Source of the DNA: Streptomyces lydicus
GTDB taxonomy: Bacteria > Actinomycetota > Actinomycetes > Streptomycetales > Streptomycetaceae
NCBI RefSeq assembly: GCF_001729485.1
Contig: NZ_CP017157.1
Location: 744,001-808,000, forward strand
Length of the DNA stretch: 64,000 bases
Direction: 5' to 3'
Part shown: piece by piece, positions 32,043-41,900 of the stretch
Numbering within the stretch: the first letter of the stretch is position 1
Layout of the letters: each line of letters opens with the position of its first letter
Made by a program: the position numbers and the translations under genes
Notes under the pieces: generated by a model
What the model was told of the DNA's origin: nothing
Seen by the model: only the letters and a program-made list of their open reading frames with translations
Database searches by the model: none

Positions 32043-33932
32043 ATGGTTCAGTTGCGGCTCCTAGGGCCGGTGGAGATCGAGACCGACGAGGGCCGTCCAC
32101 TGGCTCTGGGGGCGGGCCGCATCCGTACGGTGGCCGCGGTACTGATCAGCGAGGTCAACCAGGCGGTCACGGTGCACCGGCTGATCGACCTGGCGTGGGA
32201 CGGGGAGCCGCCGGCCCGTGCGCGGGGCGTGGTGCACAACCACGTGCACCGGCTGCGGCAACTGCTGGACGGGCATGCCGAGCTGGTCACGCGGGGACAG
32301 GGGTACGTCCTGATCGCCGACCCGACGGCGGTGGACAGCCACCGGTTCCGGAGCCTGGTCTCCGCCGCCCGGGACGCCGACCCGCGGGCCGCGGTCGCCA
32401 TGCTGCGCCGGGCCCTCGGGCTGTGGCGGGGTGAGGCGTTGGCGGACGTGCCCGGCGACCGGGTGCGCCGGACGCTGGGGGTCGGACTGGCCCAGGCGCG
32501 GGTGGCCGCGCTGCAGGAGCTCGGCGCCAAGCTGCTGTCGCTCGGCCGGTACGGGGAGCTGGTCACCGAGCTGACCGCGTGGACCGCGGAGCACCCCCTG
32601 CACGAGGAGCTGACCGCGCTGCTGATGCGCGCGCTGCAGGCGAACGGCCGGCAGGCCGAGGCGCTCGACCACTACCACCGCACCCGCCGGCACCTGAAGG
32701 AGCAGCTGGGCATCGACCCGGGCCCGGCGCTCGGCGCGGCCTATCTGGAGGTGCTCGGCAGGGGCCCGGCCGCCGCGCCACCGCCGTCCGCCGCCCGCCC
32801 GCCCGCCGGACCGCCGCCGGCCGTGCCGTACGCGGTGGGCCCCCGGCCGGCGGCACCGCCCCGGGTCGCGCAACTGCCGCCCGCTGTCGGCGACTTCTGC
32901 GGCCGGGCACGCGAACTGGCGGTGCTGGAGCAGCACCTGGACCGGGTGCCGCGGCCGCACTGCCTGGTACTGGCGGGCGGCGGCGGGGCGGGCAAGACCT
33001 CGCTGGCGGTGCAGTGGGCGCACCGGCTCACGGCGGAGTTCCCCGACGGGCAGCTCTTCGTCGATCTGCGCGGCTTCGAGCGTCCCCCGATGCGGGCGGG
33101 CACCGCGCTGGCGTCCTTCCTGCGGGCCCTGGGCGTCCCGGAGGCGGGGATCCCCGATTCCGTGCCGGAGCGCGCGGCGCTGTACCGCTCGCTGCTCGCC
33201 GGCCGGCGGATGCTGGTGGTGCTGGACAACGCGGGCACGGCGGAGCAGACGCGCCCGCTGCTGCCCGCGACGCCGGGCTGTCTGGCCGTGGTGACCAGCC
33301 GGCGGCGGCTGAGCGGGCTGGTGGTCCGGGACGGCGCGGTCCTGGTGGGGGTGGGGCCGCTGACCCCCGGCGACGCGCTGCGGCTGCTGGCCAACGCGCT
33401 GGGGCCGCAGCGCATCGAGGCGGACAAGCCGGCGGCCAGGGAACTCGTCAGGTGGTGCGACGGGCTCCCGCTGGCCCTGCGGATCGCCGCCGCGCGGCTG
33501 ATGGCGCACCCCGAGTGGCCGCTGGGCTGCTGGACGCGGAAGCTGGCCGATGAGCGCCGCCGGCTGCAGGAGCTGTCCGCGCACGACGCAGATCTGGCCG
33601 TGGAGGCCAGTCTGTATCTGACCTACCGTGCGCTGTCGAGCGGCGCCGCCCGGCTGTTCCGCGTCCTCGGGCTGCACCCGGGCCCCCGGGTCGGTGTCCT
33701 GGACGCCGCGGCGCTGGCCGGCCGGGACGTCGCCCGCACCCGCCGGCACCTGGCCGAGCTGTGCGACGCGCATCTGCTGGAGGAGCAACCCCAGGGGCAC
33801 TACGTGCGGCCCGAGTTGGTGCGGCTGTACGCGGCACAGCGCGCCGTGGCGGAGGAGACGCGGTCCGACCGGGACCTGGCCGTGCGGCGGCTGCTCGACC
33901 AGGCCGCCCGGCTCCGTCCGGCGCGCGGCTGA
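32043..33932 (+). CDS. SARP-family regulator with NB-ARC ATPase domain (AfsR-like, no TPR)
   Basis: 629 residues. Residues 1-85 form an OmpR-like winged helix (LRLLGPVEIETDEGRPLALG, VVHNHVHRLRQLL), 90-240 a BTAD domain (RHLKEQLGIDPGPALGAAYLEVL at its end), then a Pro/Ala linker and an NB-ARC module with Walker A GGGGAGKTS (about 311-319), Walker B RMLVVLDN and the GLPLAL motif. The TPR part of AfsR is missing; the protein stops after a winged-helix-like region. SARPs activate secondary metabolite or developmental genes. No biosynthetic cluster is adjacent, so the divergent secreted-protein gene or a distant target is likely. Confidence 0.9.
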   Translation: MVQLRLLGPVEIETDEGRPLALGAGRIRTVAAVLISEVNQAVTVHRLIDLAWDGEPPARARGVVHNHVHRLRQLLDGHAELVTRGQGYVLIADPTAVDSHRFRSLVSAARDADPRAAVAMLRRALGLWRGEALADVPGDRVRRTLGVGLAQARVAALQELGAKLLSLGRYGELVTELTAWTAEHPLHEELTALLMRALQANGRQAEALDHYHRTRRHLKEQLGIDPGPALGAAYLEVLGRGPAAAPPPSAARPPAGPPPAVPYAVGPRPAAPPRVAQLPPAVGDFCGRARELAVLEQHLDRVPRPHCLVLAGGGGAGKTSLAVQWAHRLTAEFPDGQLFVDLRGFERPPMRAGTALASFLRALGVPEAGIPDSVPERAALYRSLLAGRRMLVVLDNAGTAEQTRPLLPATPGCLAVVTSRRRLSGLVVRDGAVLVGVGPLTPGDALRLLANALGPQRIEADKPAARELVRWCDGLPLALRIAAARLMAHPEWPLGCWTRKLADERRRLQELSAHDADLAVEASLYLTYRALSSGAARLFRVLGLHPGPRVGVLDAAALAGRDVARTRRHLAELCDAHLLEEQPQGHYVRPELVRLYAAQRAVAEETRSDRDLAVRRLLDQAARLRPARG

Positions 33933-33961
33933 GCGGCGGCCGTCCGGTGCGGCCCGGGACG

Positions 33962-34822
33962 CTACCGCGCGTCCGCGGGGCCTTCGCCGTCCCCCCGGTG
34001 GTCCCGTCCCCCCTGGCAGTCCCGGTCCCCCTGCTCACGGAGCCAGTTCTCCAGTTCCGTGCGCACCCGGCGGTCCATGGCCATGGAGAGTTCGGCCTCC
34101 ACCACGCCCTTGGACAGCGGCCGGAGCTTCTCGATGGTGCGGGCTATGTCGTCGACCTCCTGGGGGCCGGGCAGGTCGGTGGTGCCGGGGCGTTCGAGGA
34201 TGTCGGCCAGGAGGTGGGTGCGGATCAGGGTCGTGAAGACGTCGGCCAGCGCGTCGGCGTGGGCGCGGACCGTGCGGCCGGCTTCCAGGACGGCGGCCAG
34301 GGGGATGCCGCGGTTGACGAGTTCGGTGGAGGCGTCCAGGAGGCGGCGGCTGATGTGGACGAACTCGTCGCCGTCGACGGCCAGATAGCCGAGGTCCAGG
34401 GACGCGGTGAGGTTCTCCGCCGTGACGTCCTGGCTGAAGTGGTCGGCGAGCTGTTCCGGGGTGAGCCGGACCGGGGTCTCCTCGGACCACGGCGGCAGCA
34501 AGGGGGTCCGCAGGCCGAGCAGTTCGCCCACGTCGCGGCCCGCGTCGAAGGCGGACAGGAGCTCGGCGATACCGCCGAGGGTATGGCCGCGCTCCAGGAG
34601 GGCGCCGATGGTGCGCAGCCGGGCGAGGTGGTGGTCGTTGTACCAGGCGATCCGGCCCTCGCGGCGGGGCGGCGGGATGAGCTTGCGTTCGCGGTAGAAG
34701 CGCAGCGTACGGACCGTGACGCCGGCTTCCGCGGCGAGTTCGGCCATACGGAATTCGCGCTCGGGGCGGCCGCTTTCCGGGGGCCGCGCGGGCTCGTCCT
34801 GGGGGGTCTCGTTCGCTGCCAC
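33962..34822 (-). CDS. MerR-family regulator
   Basis: 286 residues from a GTG at 34822. A MerR helix-turn-helix lies at residues 24-95 (FRMAELAAEAGVTVRTLRFYRERKLI, IAWYNDHHLARLRTIGALLERGHTLGGIAELL). The large C-terminal part is helical with no Cys/His metal cluster (the only Cys is near the end), so a small organic ligand is more likely than a metal. It is divergent from the monooxygenase-hydrolase-SDR operon, which is its probable target, and an inverted repeat lies between them. Confidence 0.87.
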   Translation of the reverse strand: MAANETPQDEPARPPESGRPEREFRMAELAAEAGVTVRTLRFYRERKLIPPPRREGRIAWYNDHHLARLRTIGALLERGHTLGGIAELLSAFDAGRDVGELLGLRTPLLPPWSEETPVRLTPEQLADHFSQDVTAENLTASLDLGYLAVDGDEFVHISRRLLDASTELVNRGIPLAAVLEAGRTVRAHADALADVFTTLIRTHLLADILERPGTTDLPGPQEVDDIARTIEKLRPLSKGVVEAELSMAMDRRVRTELENWLREQGDRDCQGGRDHRGDGEGPADAR

Positions 34823-34934
34823 GGGGTCAGCCTATGCCGGGGGCGGGACGGCCGGCCGGGGTGCGACCGGCGGTAACTTCCTGCCGCCCGCCCCCTACCG
34901 CTCGGTACGTGGACTGCCCTACGCTCCCCCTGTG

Positions 34935-34968
34935 CCCAATCGTGCCAGTGATTGCTGGCGCAGTTGGG
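34935..34968. promoter_or_regulatory. Interrupted inverted repeat, candidate MerR operator
   Basis: CCCAA-N4-GCCAG-TGATTG-CTGGC-N4-TTGGG: outer and inner arms are both perfect, spanning 34 bp in the 206-bp divergent spacer. Two-tier dyads are typical for activator sites. Binding by the adjacent MerR protein is inferred. Confidence 0.6.
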
Positions 34969-35028
34969 TCTCCCGTGGCCGCCAGGGCCGCGGGGGCGGG
35001 GTGGAGCGTCGGACTCGGGAGGCGGCGG

Positions 35029-36555
35029 ATGGCCGAGCGCGAGCAGCAGCACGTGCGGGTGGCGGTGATCGGATCGGGCTTCGGTGGACTGGGGGCGGCC
35101 GTACGGCTGCGCCGCCAGGGAATCACCGACTTCGTGGTCCTGGAGAGGGCCGGCTCGGTGGGCGGTACCTGGCGGGACAACAGCTATCCGGGGTGTGCGT
35201 GCGACGTGCCGTCGCACCTGTACTCCTTCTCGTTCGCCCCCAACCCCGAATGGCCGCGGAACTTCTCCGGGCAGGAGCACATCCGTGCCTACCTGGAGCG
35301 GGTGACGGACACCTTCGGGCTGCGGCCGCACCTCCGGTTCAACGCGGAGGTGCGCGGCCTGCGGTGGAGCAGCAGCGCGCTGCACTGGGAGATCGAGACG
35401 GCGAGCGGGGCGCTGACCGCGGACGTGGTCGTCTCCGCCACCGGGCCGCTGTCGGACCCGAAGCTCCCGGACGTCCCGGGGCTCGACACGTTCCCCGGGA
35501 AGGTCTTCCACTCCGCCCGCTGGGACCACGACTACGACCTGCGCGGCAAGCGGGTCGCCATGATCGGCACCGGCGCCTCGGCGATCCAGATCGTCCCCGC
35601 CATCCAGCCGGAGGTGAGCCGGCTGACCCTCTTCCAGCGCACCCCGCCCTGGGTGCTGCCGCGCGCCGACCGCAGGATCAGCGCGGCCGAGAAGTGGCTG
35701 CACACCAAGGTGCCCGCGACCCGGGCCGCGCGCCGCGGACTGCTGTGGGGCATCCGGGAGTTGCAGGTCAGCGCCTTCACCAAGCGGCCCAACGAACTGG
35801 GCCTGATCGAATTCCTGGCGAAGAGCCACCTGCGCAAGGCGATCAAGGACCCCGCGATGCGGGCCGCGCTGACGCCGGACTACCGCATCGGGTGCAAGCG
35901 GATACTGCTGTCCAACACCTACTACCCGGCGCTGGCCCGGCCGAATGTGGACCTCGTCCCGGCGGGGCTGAAGGAGGTGCGCGGCGCCACGCTCGTCGCG
36001 GCCGACGGGAGCGAGACGGAGGCCGACGCGATCGTCTTCGGCACCGGCTTCCACGTGACGGACATGCCGATCGCCCAGCGGGTCACCGGGGTGAACGGGA
36101 CGACGCTGGCCGAGGAGTGGAAGGACGGGATGGCGGCGCTGCGCGGTGCCAGCGCGGCCGGGTTCCCGAACTTCCTGACCCTCATCGGGCCCAACACCGG
36201 GCTGGGGAACAGCTCGATGATCCTGATGATCGAGGCGCAGCTGAACTACATGGCGGACTTCCTGCGGCAGCTGGACGTCCTCGGCGGGAAGATCGCGCTG
36301 AACGCCCGGCAGTCCGCGGTGGACGAGTGGACCCGGAAGATCCAGCGGAGGATGGAGCGGACGGTGTGGAACACCGGCGGGTGCGACAGCTGGTACCTCG
36401 ACGCCAACGGGCGGAACACCACCGCCTGGCCGGGCACCACCGCGGAGTTCAGGAAGGTGACGCGGCAGGTCGACCTCGCCGAGTACGAGGTGCTGCGGCC
36501 GCCGGGGGCCGCCGTCGGCGCGTCCGACGGCGCGCGGGCGGAGGTGGCCGTATGA
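35029..36555 (+). CDS. Flavin-containing monooxygenase (Baeyer-Villiger type)
   Basis: 508 residues from ATG 35029 with GGGAGG. FAD motif VAVIGSGFGGLGAAV (residues about 9-23), the GTWRDNSYPGCACDVPSHLYSFSF block typical of Baeyer-Villiger monooxygenases, a FMO fingerprint-like FSGQEHIRAYLERV and VFHSARWDHDYDLRGK, then the NADPH site VAMIGTGASAIQ, and the ATG-type motif VFGTGFHVTD. It oxidises ketones or sulfides using NADPH and O2. The following hydrolase could open the ester produced, and the SDR could feed the ketone. Start codons of the next two genes overlap by ATGA. Confidence 0.92.
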   Translation: MAEREQQHVRVAVIGSGFGGLGAAVRLRRQGITDFVVLERAGSVGGTWRDNSYPGCACDVPSHLYSFSFAPNPEWPRNFSGQEHIRAYLERVTDTFGLRPHLRFNAEVRGLRWSSSALHWEIETASGALTADVVVSATGPLSDPKLPDVPGLDTFPGKVFHSARWDHDYDLRGKRVAMIGTGASAIQIVPAIQPEVSRLTLFQRTPPWVLPRADRRISAAEKWLHTKVPATRAARRGLLWGIRELQVSAFTKRPNELGLIEFLAKSHLRKAIKDPAMRAALTPDYRIGCKRILLSNTYYPALARPNVDLVPAGLKEVRGATLVAADGSETEADAIVFGTGFHVTDMPIAQRVTGVNGTTLAEEWKDGMAALRGASAAGFPNFLTLIGPNTGLGNSSMILMIEAQLNYMADFLRQLDVLGGKIALNARQSAVDEWTRKIQRRMERTVWNTGGCDSWYLDANGRNTTAWPGTTAEFRKVTRQVDLAEYEVLRPPGAAVGASDGARAEVAV

Positions 36556-37556
36556 GCCGCCGGCCCGGACACGTCACGACCGGCCCCTACGCACCGCCGG
36601 TGCCGCGCGGGACGGTGACCCTCACCTCGGCCGACGGCGCCCGGATCCACGCCGAGATCCACGGCCCCGAGGACGCCCCGGCCGTCGTGCTGGCGCACGG
36701 CTGGACCTGCTCGACCGCCTTCTGGGCGCCGGTCGTCCGCGACCTGTCCGCCGACCACAAGGTCGTCGTCTACGACCAGCGGGGCCACGGCCGCAGCCCG
36801 GCCGCCGTCCCGGCCGGCCACAGCACCGAGGCGCTCGCCGACGACCTGGTCGCCGTACTGGAGGGGACCCTCGCGCCGGACGAACGCGCGGTGGTGGGCG
36901 GCCACTCCATGGGCGGCATGACGATCATGGCCGCCGCCGGGCGCCCGCAGCTGCGCGCCCGGGCCGCCGCCGTCCTGCTGTGCAGCACCGGCAGCGCCGG
37001 ACTCGCCGCCGAATCGCGGGTGTTCCCGCTGCGCAGCCCGGGCGGCCGGCGCCGCGCCCACCGGCTGCTGCTGGGCTCCCGCGCCCCGCTCGGCCCCGTG
37101 TCGCCGCTCACCAGAAGCGCGTTGAAGTACGCCACGATGGGCCCCGGCGCCACCGCCGAGCAGGTCGAAGCCTGTGCGCGGATCGTGCACGCCTGCCCGG
37201 CGGGCGTCCGGGCCCGCTGGGGCCACGTGCTGTACGGCCTGGAACTGACCGGCGGACTGGGCGCCCTGGAGATGCCGGCGGAGGTCATCGCGGGCACCGC
37301 GGACCGGCTGACGCCGCCGGTGCACGCCCGCCGGATGGCCTCCGTCCTGCCCGACCTCCGCCGGCTGACCGAACTGCCGGGGCTGGGCCACATGACCCCC
37401 ATCGAGGACCCCGGCGCGGTCGCCGGCCGGCTGCGCGTGCTCGTACGGGACCACCTGCCGGCGGCCGGCGCCGACGACGGGCCGGCCGCGGCCGCCCCCG
37501 GAATCCCCGACCAGGCCCCCCGGGCCGCACGGCAGCAGAAGGAGAGCACGACATGA
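36552..37556 (+). CDS. Alpha/beta hydrolase
   Basis: 334 residues starting in the ATGA overlap. The fold is clear: VVLAHGWTCSTAFWAPVVRDL (oxyanion region), YDQRGHGRS, nucleophile elbow GGHSMGGMTIM, acid in AGTADRLTPP and catalytic His in LPGLGHMTPIEDP. Likely a lipase/esterase, which fits hydrolysis of the ester formed by the upstream Baeyer-Villiger monooxygenase. The C-terminal 40 residues are Ala/Pro-rich and disordered. Confidence 0.9.
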   Translation: MSRRPGHVTTGPYAPPVPRGTVTLTSADGARIHAEIHGPEDAPAVVLAHGWTCSTAFWAPVVRDLSADHKVVVYDQRGHGRSPAAVPAGHSTEALADDLVAVLEGTLAPDERAVVGGHSMGGMTIMAAAGRPQLRARAAAVLLCSTGSAGLAAESRVFPLRSPGGRRRAHRLLLGSRAPLGPVSPLTRSALKYATMGPGATAEQVEACARIVHACPAGVRARWGHVLYGLELTGGLGALEMPAEVIAGTADRLTPPVHARRMASVLPDLRRLTELPGLGHMTPIEDPGAVAGRLRVLVRDHLPAAGADDGPAAAAPGIPDQAPRAARQQKESTT

Positions 37557-38428
37557 CCGGGAAACTGCAGGGACAGGTCGTCGTGGTGACCGGCGCGGCA
37601 CGCGGGGTCGGCGCGCTGCTGGCCCGCAAGCTGTCGGCGCGCGGCGCGACGCTGGCGCTGGTCGGCCTGGAGCCGGACGAGCTGCGCGCGGTCGCCGCCT
37701 CGCTGCACGGCCCCGCGCACCACTGGCACGCCGATGTCACCGACCACGAGGCGATGGCCCGGGTGGCCGGCGAGGTCAAGGACCGCTTCGGGAAGGTTGA
37801 CGTGGTCGTCGCCAACGCCGGGGTGGCGACCGGCGGGCCGTTCGTCGACTCCGACCCGGTCGCCTGGAAGCGGGTCATCGAGGTCAACCTGATCGGCGGC
37901 GCGGTCACCGGCCGGGCCTTCCTGCCCGTACTGATGGAGTCCCGCGGCTACTTCCTGCAGATCGCCTCGCTCGCCGCGATCACCCCGGCCCCGATGATGA
38001 CCGCGTACTGCGCGTCCAAGTCGGGTGTCGAAGCCTTCGCCCACAGCCTGCGCGCCGAGGTCGGCCACAAGGGCGTACGGGTCGGAGTCGGCTATCTGAG
38101 CTGGACCGACACCGACATGGTGCGGGGCGCCGACCAGGACGACGTGATGCGCGAGTTGCGCTCCCGGCTGCCCTGGCCGGCGAACAAGACCTATCCGCTG
38201 GGCCCCGCCGTCGACCGGATCGTCGCGGGCGTCGAGCGTCGTTCCGCGCACGTCTACGGGCAGTGGTGGCTGCGCGGGATGCAGTCGCTGCGCGGGTATC
38301 TGCCCGCGCTCATCGGCACGGTGGGCCAGCGCGAGATGCGGCGGTTCGGGGAGCGCCTGGACGGGATGCGGGTCGGCCTGGTCGGCGCGGGCGGAGAGGC
38401 GGACGAGAAGGCGCGCGCGGACCGGTAG
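37553..38428 (+). CDS. Short-chain dehydrogenase/reductase
   Basis: 291 residues, third gene of the ATGA-coupled operon. NAD(P)-binding VVVVTGAARGVGALLAR, NAG motif DVVVANAGVA, catalytic Ser in FLQIASLAAI and Tyr-Lys in TAYCASKSGVEAF. It interconverts an alcohol and ketone. With the preceding monooxygenase and lipase the order parallels mycobacterial mymA-lipR-sadH, which acts on fatty-acid-like substrates. The C-terminal segment (QWWLRGMQSLRGYLPALIG) is longer than in minimal SDRs and looks membrane-associating. Confidence 0.91.
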   Translation: MTGKLQGQVVVVTGAARGVGALLARKLSARGATLALVGLEPDELRAVAASLHGPAHHWHADVTDHEAMARVAGEVKDRFGKVDVVVANAGVATGGPFVDSDPVAWKRVIEVNLIGGAVTGRAFLPVLMESRGYFLQIASLAAITPAPMMTAYCASKSGVEAFAHSLRAEVGHKGVRVGVGYLSWTDTDMVRGADQDDVMRELRSRLPWPANKTYPLGPAVDRIVAGVERRSAHVYGQWWLRGMQSLRGYLPALIGTVGQREMRRFGERLDGMRVGLVGAGGEADEKARADR

Positions 38429-38540
38429 GAGCGGCCCGCGGATCACGGAGGGTAGTCGCTCGTGATCGAAATGCGACGAATGTCCGATCATGTCACGCTG
38501 GTCGAGGCCCACCCCCTACACCCCACTAGGAGTGAACAGC

Positions 38541-38801
38541 ATGGGCATCAAGGACCAGTTCCAGGACAAGGCCAACGAGCTCAAGGACCAGGCGCAGCAC
38601 GCTGCGAACCGTGGCCGCGACGAGTCCCGCGAGCGCGGCCAGCAGGGTCGTGAGCCGGGCCGTGAGCCGGGCCGCGAGCCGGGTCGCGAGCCGGGTCGTG
38701 AGCACGGCGGGCAGGAGCGCGAGCGCGGCCAGCAGGGCCGTCGCCCCGCCCCCGACCCGATGGACGAACTGCGCGACGAGCGGAACCGCTTCCAGAGCTG
38801 A
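38541..38801 (+). CDS. Small hydrophilic repeat protein (LEA/CsbD-like)
   Basis: 86 residues from ATG 38541 with AGGAG. The N-terminus MGIKDQFQDKANELKDQAQHA is an amphipathic helix reminiscent of CsbD or LEA proteins. It is followed by RERGQQGR, five RE(P/H)G tetrapeptides, RERGQQGR again and PDPMDELRDERNRFQS. There are no hydrophobic stretches and no Cys; the repeat is strongly Arg/Glu/Gly. It is probably an unstructured stress protein, though the function is unproven. A perfect-stem terminator follows at 38848. Confidence 0.7.
   Translation: MGIKDQFQDKANELKDQAQHAANRGRDESRERGQQGREPGREPGREPGREPGREHGGQERERGQQGRRPAPDPMDELRDERNRFQS
38649..38708 (+). repeat. Five 12-bp tandem units inside the hydrophilic protein gene
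   Basis: CGYGAGCCGGGY recurs five times in frame (R-E-P-G, last R-E-H-G). A 20-bp direct repeat (38631-38650 and 38721-38740, one mismatch) flanks the array. Copy number is likely to vary between strains. Confidence 0.9.
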
Positions 38802-38847
38802 CGCGCCGGTCCTGAAGGCACGTCGCGGCGGACGCGCCGTGACGTGC

Positions 38848-38877
38848 GGGGCGCACCCGGTCGACCGGGTGCGCCCC
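38848..38877. terminator. Hairpin terminator
   Basis: A perfect 14-bp stem (38848-38861 with 38864-38877) with a CG centre, followed by TTC. It lies between convergent genes. Confidence 0.8.
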
Positions 38878-38959
38878 TTCGCGCGTTCGCGTACCGGCGG
38901 CTCGAACGGACCGTGTGCCGGCCGCCGTTGAAGATTTCCTGATCAGCCCGGCGACGGGC

Positions 38960-41900
38960 TCAGGCCCCCTCGGCCCCCTCCTCCTCGCCGGCGTTCCGCG
39001 GCGGCAGCGGGGGCCGTCGCCGGTCCGGCACGTCCGACAGGTCCGGCGGCGTCGCCGCCGGATGCCGCTCCAGCAGCTCCAGCGCGGTGCGCACGGCCAC
39101 GCCCAGCGTCGGGTGCCGGCCCTCGGCCCAGTGCATCGGGGAGCGCAGCGTCTCGATGTCCGGCTCGACGCCGTGGTTCTCCACGTCCCAGCCGTAGAGC
39201 CGGAACCACGCGGCGTTCATCGGCACGGTGATCGCGGTGCCGTCCGCGAGCCGGTGCCGGCCGGTCATCCCGACCACCCCGCCCCAGGTGCGCATGCCGA
39301 CCACCGGGCCGATGCCGAGCAGCTTGAACGCCGCGGTGATCATGTCGCCGTCGGACGAGGTCATCTCGTCGGCGACCGCGACGACCGGGCCGCGCGGGGC
39401 GTTGCCGGCGTACGAGACCGGCTCGGCGTCGCGGGTCAGGTCCCAGCCGATGATGGTGCGGGTCAGCTTCTCGATCACCAGCTCGGAGATGTTGCCGCCG
39501 GCGTTGCCCCGTACGTCCACGATCAGTGCGGGCCGGGCGACCTCCTTGCGCAGATCGCGGTTGAACTGTGCCCAGCCCGACCCGCCCATGTCGGGGATGT
39601 GCAGGTAGCCGCACCGGCCGCCGCTCAGCTCGCGCACCACGGCGCGGCGGCGGGCGACCCAGTCCTGGTAGCGCAGCGGCCGCTCGTCGATCAGCGGGAC
39701 CACCGCGACCCGGCGGGCGGGGCCGTCGCCGTCGGCCGGGGCGAAGGTCAGCTCGACGGTGGTGCCGCCGGCCGCGGCCAGCAGCGGCGCGGGGCCGGTG
39801 ACCGGGTCCACCGGGCGGCCGTCGACATGGGTGAGCGCGGACTCCTCGCGGATGCCCGTACCGGCCAGCGGGGAGCGCGCCTTGGAGTCCGAGGACTCGC
39901 CGGGCAGGATGCGCTGCAGGATCCAACGCCCGTCCCGCTGCACCAGGTTGGCGCCGAGCAGGCCGATGGCCCGCTGGTAGTGCGGCGGCCCCTCGTTGCG
40001 CCGCGCGCCGGTGACGTACGCGTGGGAGGTGCCCAGCTCGCCCATCACCTCGCGCAGCAGGTCGGCGAACTCGTCGGGGGAGGCGACCCGTTCGACCAGC
40101 GGCCGGTACTGCGCGAGGATCGCGTCCCAGTCGATGCCGGACAGCCGCGGGTCCCAGAAGTACGCCCGGATGATCCGGCCCGCCTCCTCGAACCCCTGGC
40201 GCCACTCGGCCCCGGGGTCCACGTCGTGCAGGATGCGCCGCAGGTCCAGGTAGACCGTCGAATCGCTGTCCCCCGGCTCGGTCGCGGGCACCGCGCGCAG
40301 CTCGCCCTCGTCGTTGACGACCAGCCGGGTGGCGTCGCGGCTGACCGCGAAACCGTCGAGGGAGCTGGTGAGTTCGGTGCGGCGCGCCTTGGTCAGGTCG
40401 AAGTGTTCGAGGGTGGGCTTGCCGGAGGTGTTGTCGGGATTGGCGAACGTCTCGCCCAGCGCGCCGGAGATCGGCCAGCGCAGCCACACCAGCCCGCCCC
40501 CGCTGACCGGTTGCAGCGAGGAGTACTTCGAGGCCGCCACCGGGAACGGCGTGACCCGGTTCTCCAGCCCCTCCACCTCGACCAGCACCGGCCCCTCCCC
40601 GCCCGGCGGAGGGTTCTCGTCCGGGTCCAGGCCGCCCGCCGCGGGCCGCCCCTCCGGCGACAGGGCGAACGGCGAGGGGGTCGCCGAGGACAGCGGTACG
40701 AGGTAGGGGCGGCAGCCCAGCGGGAAGGACAGGTCGCCGGTGTGCACGTCGTAGACCGGGTCGAAGCCGCGCCAGGACAGGAAGGCCAGGTAGCGGCCGT
40801 CGCGGGTGAAGACCGGCTGCTCGTCCTCGAAGCGGCCGTTGGTGACGTCCACGACGTGCCGGTCGGACAGCCGGGCCATCTTGATCAGCCGCAGCGAGCG
40901 GCCGATGCCCGGGTGCGACCAGGTCAGCCAGCGGGAGTCGGGGGAGAAGGCCAGGTCGCGGACCGGGCCGTTGGTGGAGCGGATCAGCTCGGTGACACCA
41001 CCGGGCCCGGCGGCCTGCTCCTCCGCACTGCGGTCCTCCTCGGTCGGCTCCTCGTCCGGCCGGGTCACGTCCACCAGCAGCAGCCGGCCGTCGTTCGAGG
41101 CCACCGCCAGCCGCTCGCCGTCGGGTGACGAGGCCATCTCGTGGACCCGGCCCAGCTGCCCCACGGCCAGCCGGCGCGGCTCGCCCGGCGCGCTGGCCCG
41201 CGGCAGGTTGGTGATTTCGACGCTGTCGTCGCCCTCGGCGTCGGTGACGTAGGCGATCCGGCCGGTGGAGCCCAGCATCTCGGGCAGCCGGACGCGGACG
41301 CCCGGGGTGTCGTGGATCGTCCGGGCCGGGCCGTCGCGGTGGGTGAGCCAGTACAGGCTGCCGCGTACGCCGATCGCGCTGGCCCGGCCCGTGGTGTCCA
41401 CCGCGAGCGAGGTGACGTGCGAGGCGGCCGGGACCTGGTAGGTGCGCCGGCCGGCCCGCGGCCCGCCCAGCCGCACCGCCAGCTTGCGCGGTACGGCGTC
41501 CGGGCCGAGGTCGTCGACCAGCCAGAGGTCACCGGCGCACTGGTAGACGATCCGCTCGCCGTCGGTCGAGGCGTGCCGGGCGTAGAAGTCGGCGTGGTCG
41601 GTGTGCCGGCGCAGATCGGTGCCGTCCGGCAGACAGGAGTAGACGTTGGCGATGCCCTCGTGGTCGGAGAGGAAGGCGATCCGCCCGCCGACGAACATCA
41701 CCGAGTCGAGGTGCCCGTACAGCTCGGGCAGCAGCCGGGTGCCGTGCAGCCACATCCGGCCCATCGCGCCGCCCCGGTAGCGCTTCCAGGACGCGGGCTC
41801 GTGCGGCGGTTTGCCGGTGAGCAGCAGCGTGCGGCGCTCCCCGTCGACCTCGGACACCGCGATGTCGGCGACCGGCCCCCAGGGCAGCTTGCCGCCCGGG

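Noticed and set aside
32043..33932. SARP gene as pathway-specific regulator of a local biosynthetic cluster
   Set aside because: No polyketide, peptide, terpene or RiPP synthesis genes lie within reach. The neighbours are a secreted protein, xth, and an unrelated MerR operon.
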